From Mesostigma viride (lineage: Eukaryota > Streptophyta > Mesostigmatophyceae > Mesostigmatales > Mesostigmataceae), in the NCBI GenBank assembly GCA_009746045.1, contig RPFO01000176.1, positions 2,501 to 66,500 of the forward strand: DNA of 64,000 nt, read 5' to 3'. The notes beneath the pieces are model-generated. The model did not search any database. It was not told the origin of the DNA and saw only the letters and a program-made list of their open reading frames with translations. Shown piece after piece: positions 41,170-52,531 of the stretch (within the stretch, counting starts at the first letter, position 1; every line of letters begins with the position of its first letter). Made by a program: the position numbers and the translations under genes.

Positions 41170-44080
41170 GTTCACTCACCTTATGTACTCTGAGGATGAT
41201 GATCTCATTACCATTGGGGATGGCAACCAGGGCATAATTGATTTTGAGGCAGCAACCTTACTGTCCTCCCAACACCCTGTTCTGGAACCTTACATAAAAG
41301 CACTAACCCCTACTGTTGACAACTCCATAGATATCAAGGAGCTTGCTCATCAGCTGCACCTAGCCATGGGTCATGAAACAGTGGCTGAGGAACTGGCCAG
41401 ACGGCTGGGGGGTAGTAGCATGGGAAAACAACTCAGGAATGCAGTAAAACTGGCTAGACAACACTGTCAAGAATGTCAGTTCAATAGCCCCAAACCTCAA
41501 AAATGGCATACTGCAACTCCTTCCACCAATAGGGGCATGATAGTGGGGGATGTGATGCACATCAACAAAGATGTCCAACCCTACCTGATCCTAAAAGACT
41601 CATGGTCCAGGTTCACAGTAATGGAACCCCTACCTGGCATGTCTGCAGGGCAGCTACGTGTTGCACTCATGATTGCTTTACCCAGATTCTACCCAGTTGA
41701 CAGAATTTTGCTTGATCAACAATTTTCTTGTCTGACTGACCTGGAAGGGTGTGAAGCAATAGAGATTGCTGGGCTGGAAGATCATGAGGGTCAGGGGGTC
41801 ATTGAAAGAACCATCAGATCTGTCAAAACCCTACTAGCCAAAAATCCTTCCAAGGATGCTACTTCAGGGGTCTATTGTGACAGGGCACTCTGGTGTCATG
41901 AAATGTGCACAACCCTAAACATGAGACCTGTCTTGCATGCCACGTGGGGTGAAGTAATCCCAGCAGGCCTGCAGGCAGGTGTATATCCCCCAGAGGTGAT
42001 AGCACTGTACAACACTGCACGTGCACAAACCTCAGCAAAACTGGCAGAAAAAGATAAAACCCATTCCAGGCCAGTATTCCAAAAAGGTGATCAAGTTCTC
42101 TATTACAAGGAAAACAGCTTTGGTAAGGTTGGAACTTGGCTAGGTCCAGTTACCATCCGTGGATTTACCAAAAACAGCAAGACCGTGGAGGTCAAGCACA
42201 ATATCAATGGGAAGCGTCACAGGGTGAGCTGTCATAGAATTAAGAAGTATTATTCTCCCATGGCAGACGTGCCTGGGGAAGAGTCTTTAAGCATGGACTC
42301 ACTACTTCTATCTGGCAACTCCAGCATGCCCAGCAGTAGCTCTGAGCCACCAATTACTGCTGTTGACAGCACCACAGCACCCTCTGTGAACCCTTCCACC
42401 CTCAGTGAAGCCAGGCCCACTTCACAACCTGGGGATTGCTTAACCAGGCACGAGGTAGCTGGGTTGGAAGCATTAGCTCAGCCCCAAGGCACGAATTGTC
42501 TGCCAACCTCCCGCTCTGAGGTCAAATTGGCAGTCGCCTTGCAAGCATTACACAGGTCACATAAGCAACAAGCTGCTGTGGCCGCAGGGTTGGCAAAAGT
42601 CTCAGCTGTGTGCACTAGTCAGGACCCCTGGACCCTGGCAATAGACACTCAGGCACAGGTCAGTGTGATCAGTGCACAAGCCATCCCTGGTCTTGAGATT
42701 GCACCTTCATTTTGGGCACGGGTGCAGGATTTCTCAGGCCAAAGCTCACTGGATGTAGTGGGACAAGTGATGCTCCCTATACTTGGTATTCAGACACCCT
42801 TCCAGGTGGTGGAGGGGTACTCTGGTAACACCTTGTTGGGGGAACCTTTTGTATCCTATCCTGGGGTGCTTATCTCAGCTAATGAGCTCAGTGTCACAGG
42901 GGTGGGTGCAGTTCCTCTGGACCACTTTAAAATCCCTCTCTCCAGTATTGTCCCTGGTATGGATGCTGTCATCAAGGCAGTCAACACTCAGTATGCACCA
43001 GGGGAGATCCCTGATCTGGACAAGTTAGTGCACAGCCAGTTCCTCCATCCCTCAGCCTTTGGGCTGGGTAAGTGGGACATAGCCATGCACTCACCCCACC
43101 AAATCTCCCACGTCATACAAGAATGCAAAACACAAAAAGGGTTTACCAAGTGGCTGATGGCCATTGTCCACCAAGCCAGGCAGGAATGGGTCCTGCCCAA
43201 CCCCAAAAACCCTCAATACAAACCGCCTGTCACCCCTTCATGGGACGTGCCAGAGGGAGCCAAAAAGCTCAGATTAAAATTTGTTCTCAAACAAAAACCA
43301 CAAAAAGTGGGCTCCCCAATCTTCCATGCCAGACCATGTGTCACAGAATTAAAGGGGACATCCACACTGCCAAAAGGGGAAACATACACACCTGGGCTGC
43401 AACAAACCTCACTCAGGATCATGCTCTCCCTATTCCTCCACAACCTCAATGCAGGCCAAGACTATGTCTGCAAAGCCACTGATATTAAAAGGGCCTTCCT
43501 CAGGGGGGACCCAGAAAAGGCTGAATCTGTGTGGAAAGGGAAGGTGTACGTGGTAGACACCCCAGCTGTGTGGAAACCTTATATTGATGAGCCCCACCTT
43601 ATCATCAACATTGGGGTGGAAGGGCTTGTCAGTGCCCCAAAAATTTTCAGAGACTCAGCAGAGGAAGTATTCAAAAAGCTCAAGGCCACGTATGATGACC
43701 TGGACCCATGCTTTTTTGTTGTACCCACCCCCTCTGGACTGCTGTTCTTTGTGTGGCATGGAGATGACCAACTCATTTGTGGGCCTAGAGCTGAGGTGGA
43801 AACCTTTATTCAGCAGGTCCAGGAATCATATGAGATTGGCAAACAGGTGGAATTGAGCACAACCCCCATCCAGTTCTGTGGCATCATGTTGCAGCTGCAC
43901 AGGCAGCCAGATCAATGGGTCTGCTCTCTCTCCCTCCTGCAGAATATATCAAGATTGTCTAGATCTGCTGCATCACACCTGCCTCCCCTTACACATGTGT
44001 GCCACTGTTCAGGGCAAACTGGGGTGGTGGTCAGCCATCTGTGGGGCTCCCTTAGCTGTCATCAGCAGGGTCACCCATGA
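40877..44080 (+). CDS. pol: Copia-2 Pol: CCHC knuckle - integrase - protease-like - RT
   Basis: Open in frame 2. A zinc knuckle CLRCFQRGHARHNC lies near 41005. Integrase has LHLAMGH...CQEC, Asp in GDVMHIN, Asp in LLDQQFSC and Glu in GVIERTIR (41804), then an SH3-like C-terminus (FQKGDQVLYYKEN). A retropepsin-like domain follows, with IDTQAQVSVIS (DTQ at 42644-42652) and LLGEPFVSYPGV. RT has KLRLKFVLKQKP, HARPCVTEL, DIKRAFLRGD, EGLVSAPKIF, DPCFFV and HGDD (43757-43768). The frame breaks near 43960 and RNase H continues elsewhere. Protease after integrase is not the textbook copia order. Confidence 0.88.
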   Translation, partial: QQVPTGPKQQQQQVPAGPEPVPAGKQQQQQHNNNQPGNPGGSIRCLRCFQRGHARHNCPNNDSLANGVDLCPGCWHARHPLGPPGSRCNRPRYPNQCEFTHLMYSEDDDLITIGDGNQGIIDFEAATLLSSQHPVLEPYIKALTPTVDNSIDIKELAHQLHLAMGHETVAEELARRLGGSSMGKQLRNAVKLARQHCQECQFNSPKPQKWHTATPSTNRGMIVGDVMHINKDVQPYLILKDSWSRFTVMEPLPGMSAGQLRVALMIALPRFYPVDRILLDQQFSCLTDLEGCEAIEIAGLEDHEGQGVIERTIRSVKTLLAKNPSKDATSGVYCDRALWCHEMCTTLNMRPVLHATWGEVIPAGLQAGVYPPEVIALYNTARAQTSAKLAEKDKTHSRPVFQKGDQVLYYKENSFGKVGTWLGPVTIRGFTKNSKTVEVKHNINGKRHRVSCHRIKKYYSPMADVPGEESLSMDSLLLSGNSSMPSSSSEPPITAVDSTTAPSVNPSTLSEARPTSQPGDCLTRHEVAGLEALAQPQGTNCLPTSRSEVKLAVALQALHRSHKQQAAVAAGLAKVSAVCTSQDPWTLAIDTQAQVSVISAQAIPGLEIAPSFWARVQDFSGQSSLDVVGQVMLPILGIQTPFQVVEGYSGNTLLGEPFVSYPGVLISANELSVTGVGAVPLDHFKIPLSSIVPGMDAVIKAVNTQYAPGEIPDLDKLVHSQFLHPSAFGLGKWDIAMHSPHQISHVIQECKTQKGFTKWLMAIVHQARQEWVLPNPKNPQYKPPVTPSWDVPEGAKKLRLKFVLKQKPQKVGSPIFHARPCVTELKGTSTLPKGETYTPGLQQTSLRIMLSLFLHNLNAGQDYVCKATDIKRAFLRGDPEKAESVWKGKVYVVDTPAVWKPYIDEPHLIINIGVEGLVSAPKIFRDSAEEVFKKLKATYDDLDPCFFVVPTPSGLLFFVWHGDDQLICGPRAEVETFIQQVQESYEIGKQVELSTTPIQFCGIMLQLHRQPDQWVCSLSLLQNISRLSRSAASHLPPLTHVCHCSGQTGVVVSHLWGSLSCHQQGHP

Positions 44081-44685
44081 TGTTCTAGTCAAATCAAATG
44101 CAGTCACATCAGGAAGTTGATCCATGACTGCCCCCCCTCATCCTCCATGGCCTGAATCTGATGGAAGACATCCACATCCACAGTGTCATGGACAGCTCCA
44201 TGGAGAGCAGAACAATCAATCAGATGGGGGCACGGGAATCAGGGCTGTTTTTTCTCACCAACAGGTCAGATTACATGTCCCTCACTTCCTGGTACAGCAG
44301 GCTACACCGCAGAAAACCTGGCAGCAGCAACTCAGCTGAATGTCGTGCTGTGGTGTCTGCTGCATTGCATGCTCGTTCCCTGCAGCACATGCTCACCTGG
44401 CTACAAACCCAGGCAGGCAGCACATGCAATGTCATCTCACATCTCTATACTGACAGCCAATCTGTGATCAGTTTTCTAACCAAGAAATCTGTCTCTGCTG
44501 CTGTCCACACTGACCTGGATTGGGTGATCCTCAAACAGGAGGCCACCTATTTTTCCAGCTGGACTCATGTGGATGATGAGGACAACCCAGCAGACGCTCT
44601 CACGAAGCTGCGGGATGCTGCTGGCCAACAGTACCAGCTCCTCTTTCAGAACATGAACCCCTATGATATCAGAGTCAGTGTTTGA
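43961..44685 (+). pseudogene. Copia-2 RNase H, frame-broken
   Basis: The GKLGWW segment (counterpart of copia-1 GQLGWLAA) is read in a different frame from RT to about 44115. The rest is in frame 1 from about 44161: SAECRAVV, LYTDSQSVISFL and DNPADALTK, to a stop at 44683. At least two indels separate RT from RNase H, one beside a C6 run at about 44129. Confidence 0.85.
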
Positions 44686-45059
44686 ATAAATGACTGGCCA
44701 TAGCACAGTACACAACCACCACACCCCCTTACCACAGCGATAGCTGCTGGGCGCCATAAAATTCAACACATTCGTTGTGGGGTGTGAGTGCTGGCTAGGT
44801 CAGATTTGTATCCATTTGCAGCTTGAGGACACAAGCTTTGTATCCATTTACTTAATGTGTGCTTCAGTAACTGGCCAAACCAGCCAGCTGTGTACACCTT
44901 ATTTAATGTGCAATATAACACCTGGCCAGAACAGCCAGCTGTAACCAACCTGGCTCAACCAGCCATGTCTCTTTTGTACCCCTAATCAACTTAAAAACAA
45001 TAACAATAATGTTGGGGGTGCAGACCTGCATTAAGAAATAAATAATAAAACAATACTGG
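44686..45059 (+). other. Copia-2 3' untranslated region
   Basis: 374 bp between the RNase H stop and the 3' LTR. It contains several diverged CTGGCCA...CCAGCTG repeats (44700-44965) and ends in an A-rich stretch before the LTR. Confidence 0.75.
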
Positions 45060-45532
45060 AGTTAGTCTCCATGCTTTGCTGTAGACTAAGTCTCAAAGGC
45101 ATTGTGAATACAACGTATGAATAAGCCTTGTAAACCTACGTTGGTATGTGAATATAAATACCACGTGGGCTATGCAGATAGGAATGCTAGTCGAGTCGCA
45201 TACGTTTCCCTAGATAGGTACTTTGGGTACTGAGGTACGTGACAGATGTCAGTACCCAGTATACGTAGTGTCCTGTCATTGGACGGTACTAGAGTATCCT
45301 AGATAGGGACCGTACTGCAGCGTGCATTGATTTGTGATCGCACGATGCAGTGACTAGACTGCTACCTGTCATCGTGTGGCCTCGGGCCAACGGTCTGCAC
45401 CCAACGGTCACTGGCGGCGCAGCCGGTGAGAGGAACGTTGATAAAGGGTAAACCTATTTTCTAATGAACCAAGCAATTCATTGCTCCAAGCCTTCAGTGT
45501 TCTCAAGCAATATATCCCACCGCATTCTAACT
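45060..45532 (+). repeat. Copia-2 3' LTR
   Basis: 473 bp, apparently identical to 37883-38355, followed by the CCTAC target duplication. Confidence 0.95.
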
Positions 45533-45701
45533 CCTACCTCGATAAAAGTGATTTTTTTATGTATTGATTGTCAAGGAGAAAACGTAGCGAGGCTATGGCG
45601 GCGTAGAAGATAGCAGGCGATAGCTTCGGCCATTCGCGACCAGCGACAATGATACCAACGGATTCGCCGTGAAAAGGTGCGTCTAACGATACCCATATAT
45701 A

Positions 45702-45914
45702 TTAAAAATATAATAATTACTTACAGCAGAGTGAAATCACTCAAACCAAAGCAAACGCCCAGCTATAAACCTATATACAGAGCCATGTCAAAGCTCTATA
45801 CTACGATAAGACCAATGGAAACGCCTAACGGGAGGAACCTAATAGCCCTGCTGCACCGCAAAATCAGCCCGCGTACGGCGGAGCATGATGTCAGCCATGG
45901 CCCGAGTCAGCGCC
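45702..45914 (-). mobile_element. Short 5'-truncated LINE copy
   Basis: 213 bp, the 3' end of the same LINE family as 30428-30926. Flanked by the 11-bp duplication ACCCATATATA (45691-45701, 45915-45925). Confidence 0.88.
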
Positions 45915-46348
45915 ACCCATATATAAGCAACTTTCATTTGGTCCTTGAGCCGCCACGCTATCTGTGATGTCGGCTGGCAAGGCGTACAGGAAGTACGGCT
46001 GATGCCTAGAGGCATACAGAATAGCGTGACGGCTCACTACAAATGGACCTGGAATAGTGGTAGAACAGCTCAGGAAGCTGGACGCTTCCTGGTAGTGCTG
46101 TTTCTACTCACCCTTTACACCTTTAACCATGCGATCCTGCTGAGGAACAGGCTCTCGCATAACTCGGTGACCGGAAGTCACCATGACACCCGATACAGAC
46201 CCAACCTGACATTGCAGTCACGGATGGTGCAATGCAGGCTTCCCCCCAGCATAACCCCTGGAATGGGACACCTTTTTTCGCTATCTAACTCTTTATTGCT
46301 CCTGTTGTCCTCGTTGTCATACCTGCAGATTACCGCCTACTACACCGG

Positions 46349-47978
46349 ATGGCAAACCCCGACCCCTCCTGGGAGGAACGCCTTCGGCTGGCACAACCCC
46401 AGGGTGACCTACAAGCGCTGGCGGCGGGAAAAATACCATGGACTCCAGTGTTGGCCTCAAGCTACGCTAATATGAGCAAACGCATGCTCGTCCTCGAGGT
46501 CCAGGGCAAGAACCTTTCTCAAGCAGATAAACGTGCAGCCGCCGCTAACGTGGCAGGGCGTTCAGGCCAGGTGATTCAAGGTCTCAAGGGCCACCCCAAC
46601 GTTGAGATCTGTTTCTTTACTCCGGAGGCAGCCAAATCGGTCCTGGACACCCTCACAACGCTTAACTCCCACCCTGGGGTCACCGTGGGCCGGCGGAACA
46701 TTTATCCCGGTACGATATTGGCGCCATACAGACCTGGCGGGGACATACCACTTGACCCTGCACAACGTCCCTGGCTGGATCCGGACTCGAGAGACCCTGA
46801 ATGAAATCTTTAAGCCCTACGGATCGCTTCATGGGTTGAACCTGCCCAACAAGGTGGAGGACCTTCCTCGCACGGGTGGTGGCAACTCCTACCAAGCCTA
46901 CAGCATCGTCTGCAGCTACACGCCCAGGTTCGAACCGGACCAAGGGCTAGGACTGAACGGCACTGGGCAGATCTGGGGGTGCCCCGGCGGCTATTCCGGC
47001 ACCTCGCCACGCTGCCTACCGGACATTCTGCAAATCCCCATCATGGAGTTCGACATTGCTAAGCTGGCCGACTCTCGGGTGACTACCCAAATCAACATGG
47101 AACCGCTGCTATGTACCACCTGCATGCGCTCGCGTGAACATTTATCCAACGCGTGCCCAGAGGCCCTCAGGCTTGCAGCTGCCAAGCAACAGCGGCTCGG
47201 TGGCCTGCAAACCGAGCAGGACCCAGCGGCGCCCCCAGAGACGGTCCCACCGTACGTGCTCATCAACCGCTACATCATGGGCGGCTACGGCGAATGGGAT
47301 CTGCAACAACTAGACATCCCCAAGGACGCCTCGGTGGGCAGCCACCTCTACCCATACATCACCTCGGCCAATCAACCCAACAAGGTACTCTGCACCGTTG
47401 CTGCGGATAACAGCCCCAGCTTGTTGATGCACAAGCCCATGGGGGCTAGGACAGGGCGGCCACTTGACATCTGGACGGAAACGGAGGACTTTCTCAAACG
47501 TAACCAGCTCGACACGCTTGTACAAGTCTCCCGAAACGCGCGCCGGCTGTCCATCATGTTAGACGCTTCAATTGACTACCGCCCCAGGGCTGGCACCATC
47601 TATATCCTGAAAACACTAGTGCCATGTCTTACATCCAAGGAAGGAGACTTCGCAACAGCCGGGGCTCGCTTGGTCTGGACCAACGAGGAGGCCGCACTGA
47701 AATCCATCGGGGTTACGTCGGCCAAACTCAAGAGCATCCTCCGACGCGTCCCCGGGGCGAACTACGTGGATCCCCCGGGAGCGCACAACCAGCCGTCACC
47801 GTCTGACCCGGCGGCATGGCTGCCGGCCCTACCCCATGATCTCGACATGATGCCCTCCTCAACTGGCTCTCTCGAGGAAGCGACAGCGCAGGACGACCCC
47901 TCGGCCAAACGGGCGCAGCCAACGGTCACCACAGCCGACGCAACCAAGCGGGCGCGTGCATCGTCTTCCAAGGCATGA
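46349..47978 (+). pseudogene. LINE ORF1 (RRM-like, zinc knuckle), one frameshift
   Basis: Starts MANPDPSWEERL at 46349 and reads to about 46735, then continues in another frame to the stop at 47976; the switch lies near GGCGGGGAC (46737-46744). RRM-like strands (KRMLVLEVQG; YHLTLHNVPG, RETLNEIFKPYGSL) and a CX2CX5HX4C knuckle (CTTCMRSREHLSNAC, near 47115) are visible. ORF1 proteins of this type bind LINE RNA. Confidence 0.75.
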
Positions 47979-48027
47979 GAGGTACGCCAACGCTCGCATC
48001 CTTCTGCATTCTCTCTCCTTCTACTAA

Positions 48028-51000
48028 TTTATGAGTCAACTTACTATATAATATCTTGGAACGTTCAGGGTTTAAATACTTATGGTGTTCGCACCCAGGG
48101 ACAGTCTAAAATATCTGCGCTCCAGGCACAACTAGCCAGTATCACTCAACCCTATGTCGGCCCATCTCATGAAATCTGGGTAGGTCTACAAGAACATAAA
48201 TTTCCTGGACGCCAAAGCGCTACAATCCTTTACACGACGCACCCCAGACATGGAACGCAGATGGGCATGGGCACGGGGGACTAGTGGAGGCACTGCATTG
48301 CTACAATATCGACGTCCGCCACACCCTCATGTTCAACTGCACCCATGGGCCCAGCACATAGATACTGCTCCCAACACATGGCAGGGTCGCTGGACCCGGC
48401 AATGCATCTCCTGGGGCGGTAAAACTGGCTATATTATATCGGTATATTATAATAATATAATTACTTACAGCAGAGTGAAATCACTCAAACCAAAGCAAAC
48501 GCCCAGCTATAAACCAGCTATATTATATCGGTATATGCCCCCAACGAACACTCTGACCGTATAAAATTTTTTGATGATTTGTTTGCTATGGTTGCCCCCC
48601 TCCTGGACCAATCTCATGAGGTCATAATAATGGGTGACTTTAATGTTGACCTAGACCATGGCCTTGGGCTTGAGACGACCTCGTTAGCCAACCACCTCAC
48701 CCGCCTCTCACTACAGGATGTTATCAAACCTCGCGACCATCTGCATACTCGCGAGTCCACTCGTCAGGGCACCCGCATCACTAGCCGTCTAGACTACATA
48801 TTTATTTCACCCTTTTGGGCATCCCTCATTTGTCACGCAGAGGTCATACGCTCCACAGTTTTTTCTGATCACTACCCCTGCCTTCTCACCATGGTGTATC
48901 ACTCCAGCCCCCCCAGAGGACCAGGCGTCCCTCGCCTCAATAAAAAGCTGCTGGCTGACCCCGCCTTTCGCACCCTAGTCCGAGAACAATGGCGGGACTG
49001 GAAAACTAAGCAAGTAGACTACCCAAGCACTACGCTCTGGATGCAAGCATGCCTCTCGCACATCCTTGATTCCTCTAAGGCATAATACGATCTAGAACAA
49101 CGCCGCATAAAAGGCAAAGACTACAATTACTACAAACGAGTTATTGCTATGTTGCAATCCAAACCCCGCCTAGCCCCGCACGAGTTAACACAACTGCAAT
49201 TGTGCCAGACTGAGATGGATAAGCTACGCCTGGAACGCCACGCAGAAGCCCTAGATGTGGAAAATACATGGTGGCATGTCAAAGGTGAACGAATGAATAA
49301 GGAATTCTTTGCATTTATCCCACCCCCGCGCTCACAAACCACCATCACTGAAATTACAGACGAGACTGGCACCCATACCACCCCTCAAGACATCCTACAA
49401 TCTGGACATGCTTTTTTCTCCACCCTGTTCCGGACAGAACCCGACCCCTCTGCAAATACAGCCACACAAAAAATCCTCGATGCTATTCCCCACCGCCTCT
49501 CTCCGTCACAACAAGCTCTACTAGACGCCAGCCCCACTATGGAAGAAACATCTCTAGCACTTCAACATCTCAAAACCGGTAGCGCACCTGGTGCAGATGG
49601 CCTTCCAGTAGAGTTTTTTAAAACGTTCTGGCCCCTCATAGGCAGGGATCTATACCAATGCATCCTGGAAATCTGGAACACCGAAACTGTTGTGGGCCAG
49701 TGGTCGGAAACAATCCTCATCCTCTTACACAAAAAAGGGGATAAAACAAGTTGGAAAAATTATAGACCCATTCGCATGCTCACAGTCCCTTACAAACTAG
49801 CCAGCAAACTCTTGCAACGCCGTTTCTATAGTGTACTAGATAATCTGATCGGCCCGGAACAAGTTGGATTCAGGTCCAACCTACACATCAGCGACAGCAT
49901 CACCATGATCATGGATATTGTTGATGACGCATGGCGCAACAATATTATAGGTCTTATTTTATTTTGGGATTTTGATAAGGCATTCGACCGCATATGTTGG
50001 AAATACCTCGAGGCTATACTACACGGGCTTGGTTTTGGACCTAAACTTATTAAGGTCAGTCTAGGCATGATCAAATCCCTCACTTGGCACCTACTAATTA
50101 ATGGACATAAATCCCAAATAGGCCATAGCACACGCTCCCTCCCACAAGGCGACTGTCTCTCTCCCCTTCTCTTTTTGCTTGCTCACGCTGGCCTCTTCTT
50201 TCTTCATCAACATGCAGGACAGCCGCATTCAAGGCTACCCCATCCCTCACCACACACGTGGTCTGTTTCAAACTGCCTACGCCGATGACACTACTAACAT
50301 TTGCACCTCCCTGCGTGATGTTGATGCTGTGCTTGACAATATATCTACATACTGTACCGCCTCCCAACAACGCTGCAACGTGCAAAAGTCCACGGGCTTG
50401 CATATTGGCAGAACAACCAACCCGACTCTCCAACCTACTAACCTGGCGGTGACATGGGTCCCGCCAGGAGGATACCACCTTTTGCATAACTGCCTTATCG
50501 GTCGGACAGCCGAAGGGAGGTTATTGGAAGTCAAAACCTTTCTATACGACGAATCACAACAACTGGGCAAACTTACTGGTGTACAACAGGTGGCCAACCG
50601 CTGGGCTGGCGTACACCGCCTCAGCCTCCGGGGCAAGGTCCTCGTCACGAACCAGCTGCTGTTCTCCAAGCTGCTGTACTTCGGTCAGGCCCACCCACCG
50701 GATGAACACACCGTGTCTCTTATTCAACGACTGGGGCATAACTTTGTTTGGAAAAAATCGAGCGATCTCAGCCGCCAGGTACACGGATGGATCAGAGAGT
50801 CAATGTCTTTTATGCCGTGGCCTCTTGGAGGACTAGGCTTACACAATATGCAATGGCGTTTATGGTCTGTGTATGCCAAACAAGTTATCTCTGCCCACAT
50901 TGGTGTCAACACACACCCTGGATGTCTTCTGGCACGTGTAGTAACCCTCTCACGTCTTACTCATCACTCCAATGGTACTTCCTGGCACTCTGGAGCCGCA

Positions 51001-52531
51001 CTGCTTACTGCTCGCCTCCCCTCCCCGAAGCTCACCAGAGGTCTTCCTTGGTACTGGGCTCGTATATGGCAAGGCTTTATGGCACTTAAACCCGACCGCC
51101 TATTATTCCCCACACTACGTGAGGAAGTTGCACGCCAACCCCTATTCTTTAATGATATATACCTCAACCCCCTTAATCGCCCCTTCGGATGCTTAAGTGG
51201 CCCTAACCCCTATGAAGGCTTCATAACATCCCCCCACCCTGTAACCACTATTCTCCACCTGTATATTCTCCACGGTGACTGCTACCGCCTCTTAACATAT
51301 AACGAACTGGCTGCCTGGGTCCCCATGCAATATGCCTACTTATGCTGCCTGGGCCGCGCTAGTACAAGCCATACCCCCACGCTGGCACACACTCATGACT
51401 TCTCCATGTGCCCCCTATAAAGCTGGTGAATGGTGCTGCTTTTGTCCATACAGCACGACCGCAACATGCTCGGGGAAGGTGATCGCAGAACTCCCCCTTG
51501 GAACCCTGCACGTTCAACTACTGGCGCCGCTGAGCGGCCACAATGGCTGTCTGGCTCAACTTACAACTGCAGTGGTGTTCCTCCCCACCCAGCTATGCCA
51601 CCGGATTCGGGTTGTACCTTGGTCCCTTGAACAATCATGTGTATACCAACCCAACCCCAACCTTCCAGACGCTGCTATTATTTGGCTACATGTGGGATCA
51701 ACTCGCCTGGACATGTTGTCATTGGATCCAGTGGAATTTGGCTGGGTGCTAAATCAGGGTGACAGCAGAATTGTAAAAGGCCTTTACGAGTACACGGCAG
51801 AGTGGGGCTACACAATGCTCCGGCATAAAAACCATCAATTCCACCCCGGACGGACACGCTGGGGCGCTACTGAGTGGCCTGGCCACACCTGGGTCCGCAA
51901 CATCACCCTCGCCGCTGACCACCCGCTGATTGATCGCCGCGCGACCGACGTACAACACCTCTTGATGCACCGGTCCATCGGGGTCGGGGAGATCCTCCAC
52001 CGGCGATTTCACCACCCTGCTACTTGTTTATGTACCAACCCCACTGAAACTGTGGAACACCGATTTTTATGGTGTAACCTCCAGGGAGTTTGGACCTGGT
52101 TGATTGGTTTATGGGCAGCCTGGACATCTGAGCCTATCATACCGGTGTCTACCCGCTCAATTATCTTTGGCATCACTGGCACCCCTGGCCTTGAGCTCAC
52201 CTTTTCACAACAAGCGTGGATATGGCTCCGCACATGCATGTTATATACAATCTGGACGGTGCGAAACGATGTGGTGTTCAATAGGCGCACAGTTTTCGAC
52301 AAAGCTGGGGTTCTCTCACGCTTCATTTACCTATGGAACTCCGGCATGCGACGCTACTGGATGGTTGCAAATGAACAAAACAAAATCTGGGACCCTGGCG
52401 CGGACCAGGATAAGCCCAGCCCACTTGAGATCTTTCATGACCTCATGGGCAAAAACAGGATCTTTACCCACATGCCCAATGACAACCCATACTCTTCAAC
52501 CGTCTGGACTGGAACCACCATAACGGACTGA
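48028..52531 (+). pseudogene. LINE ORF2: endonuclease - RT - zinc finger, broken
   Basis: APE endonuclease: SWNVQGL (48055), LQEHKF, SGGTALL, VYAPN (split by a nested insertion), MGDFNVD (48632), SRLDYIF and FSDHYP. RT: FWDFDKAFDRI (49966), QGDCLSPLLF, YADDTT (50278). The C-terminal CLCTNPTETVEHRFLWC (about 52025) is the usual LINE zinc finger. Frame breaks lie near 48250 (beside G5), 50175 and 51330, with a stop at 49083. No RNase H seen. Confidence 0.88.
48448..48516 (-). mobile_element. 69-bp LINE 3'-end insertion in the endonuclease domain
   Basis: The last 69 bp of the family at 30428 and 45702, inserted within VYAPN of ORF2. Flanked by the 20-bp duplication GCTATATTATATCGGTATAT (48428-48447, 48517-48536). 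An extremely 5'-truncated target-primed insertion. Confidence 0.9.

Larger units (their letters stand above)
37883..45532 (+). mobile_element. Copia-2: complete young copia-like LTR retrotransposon
   Basis: 7650 bp with 473-bp LTRs at both ends that look identical, and a 5-bp target duplication CCTAC (37878-37882, 45533-45537). LTR ends are AGTTAG...CTAACT rather than TG...CA. Order: gag, CCHC knuckle, integrase, protease-like domain, RT, RNase H. Identical LTRs imply very recent insertion, yet pol shows several frame breaks. Confidence 0.94.
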
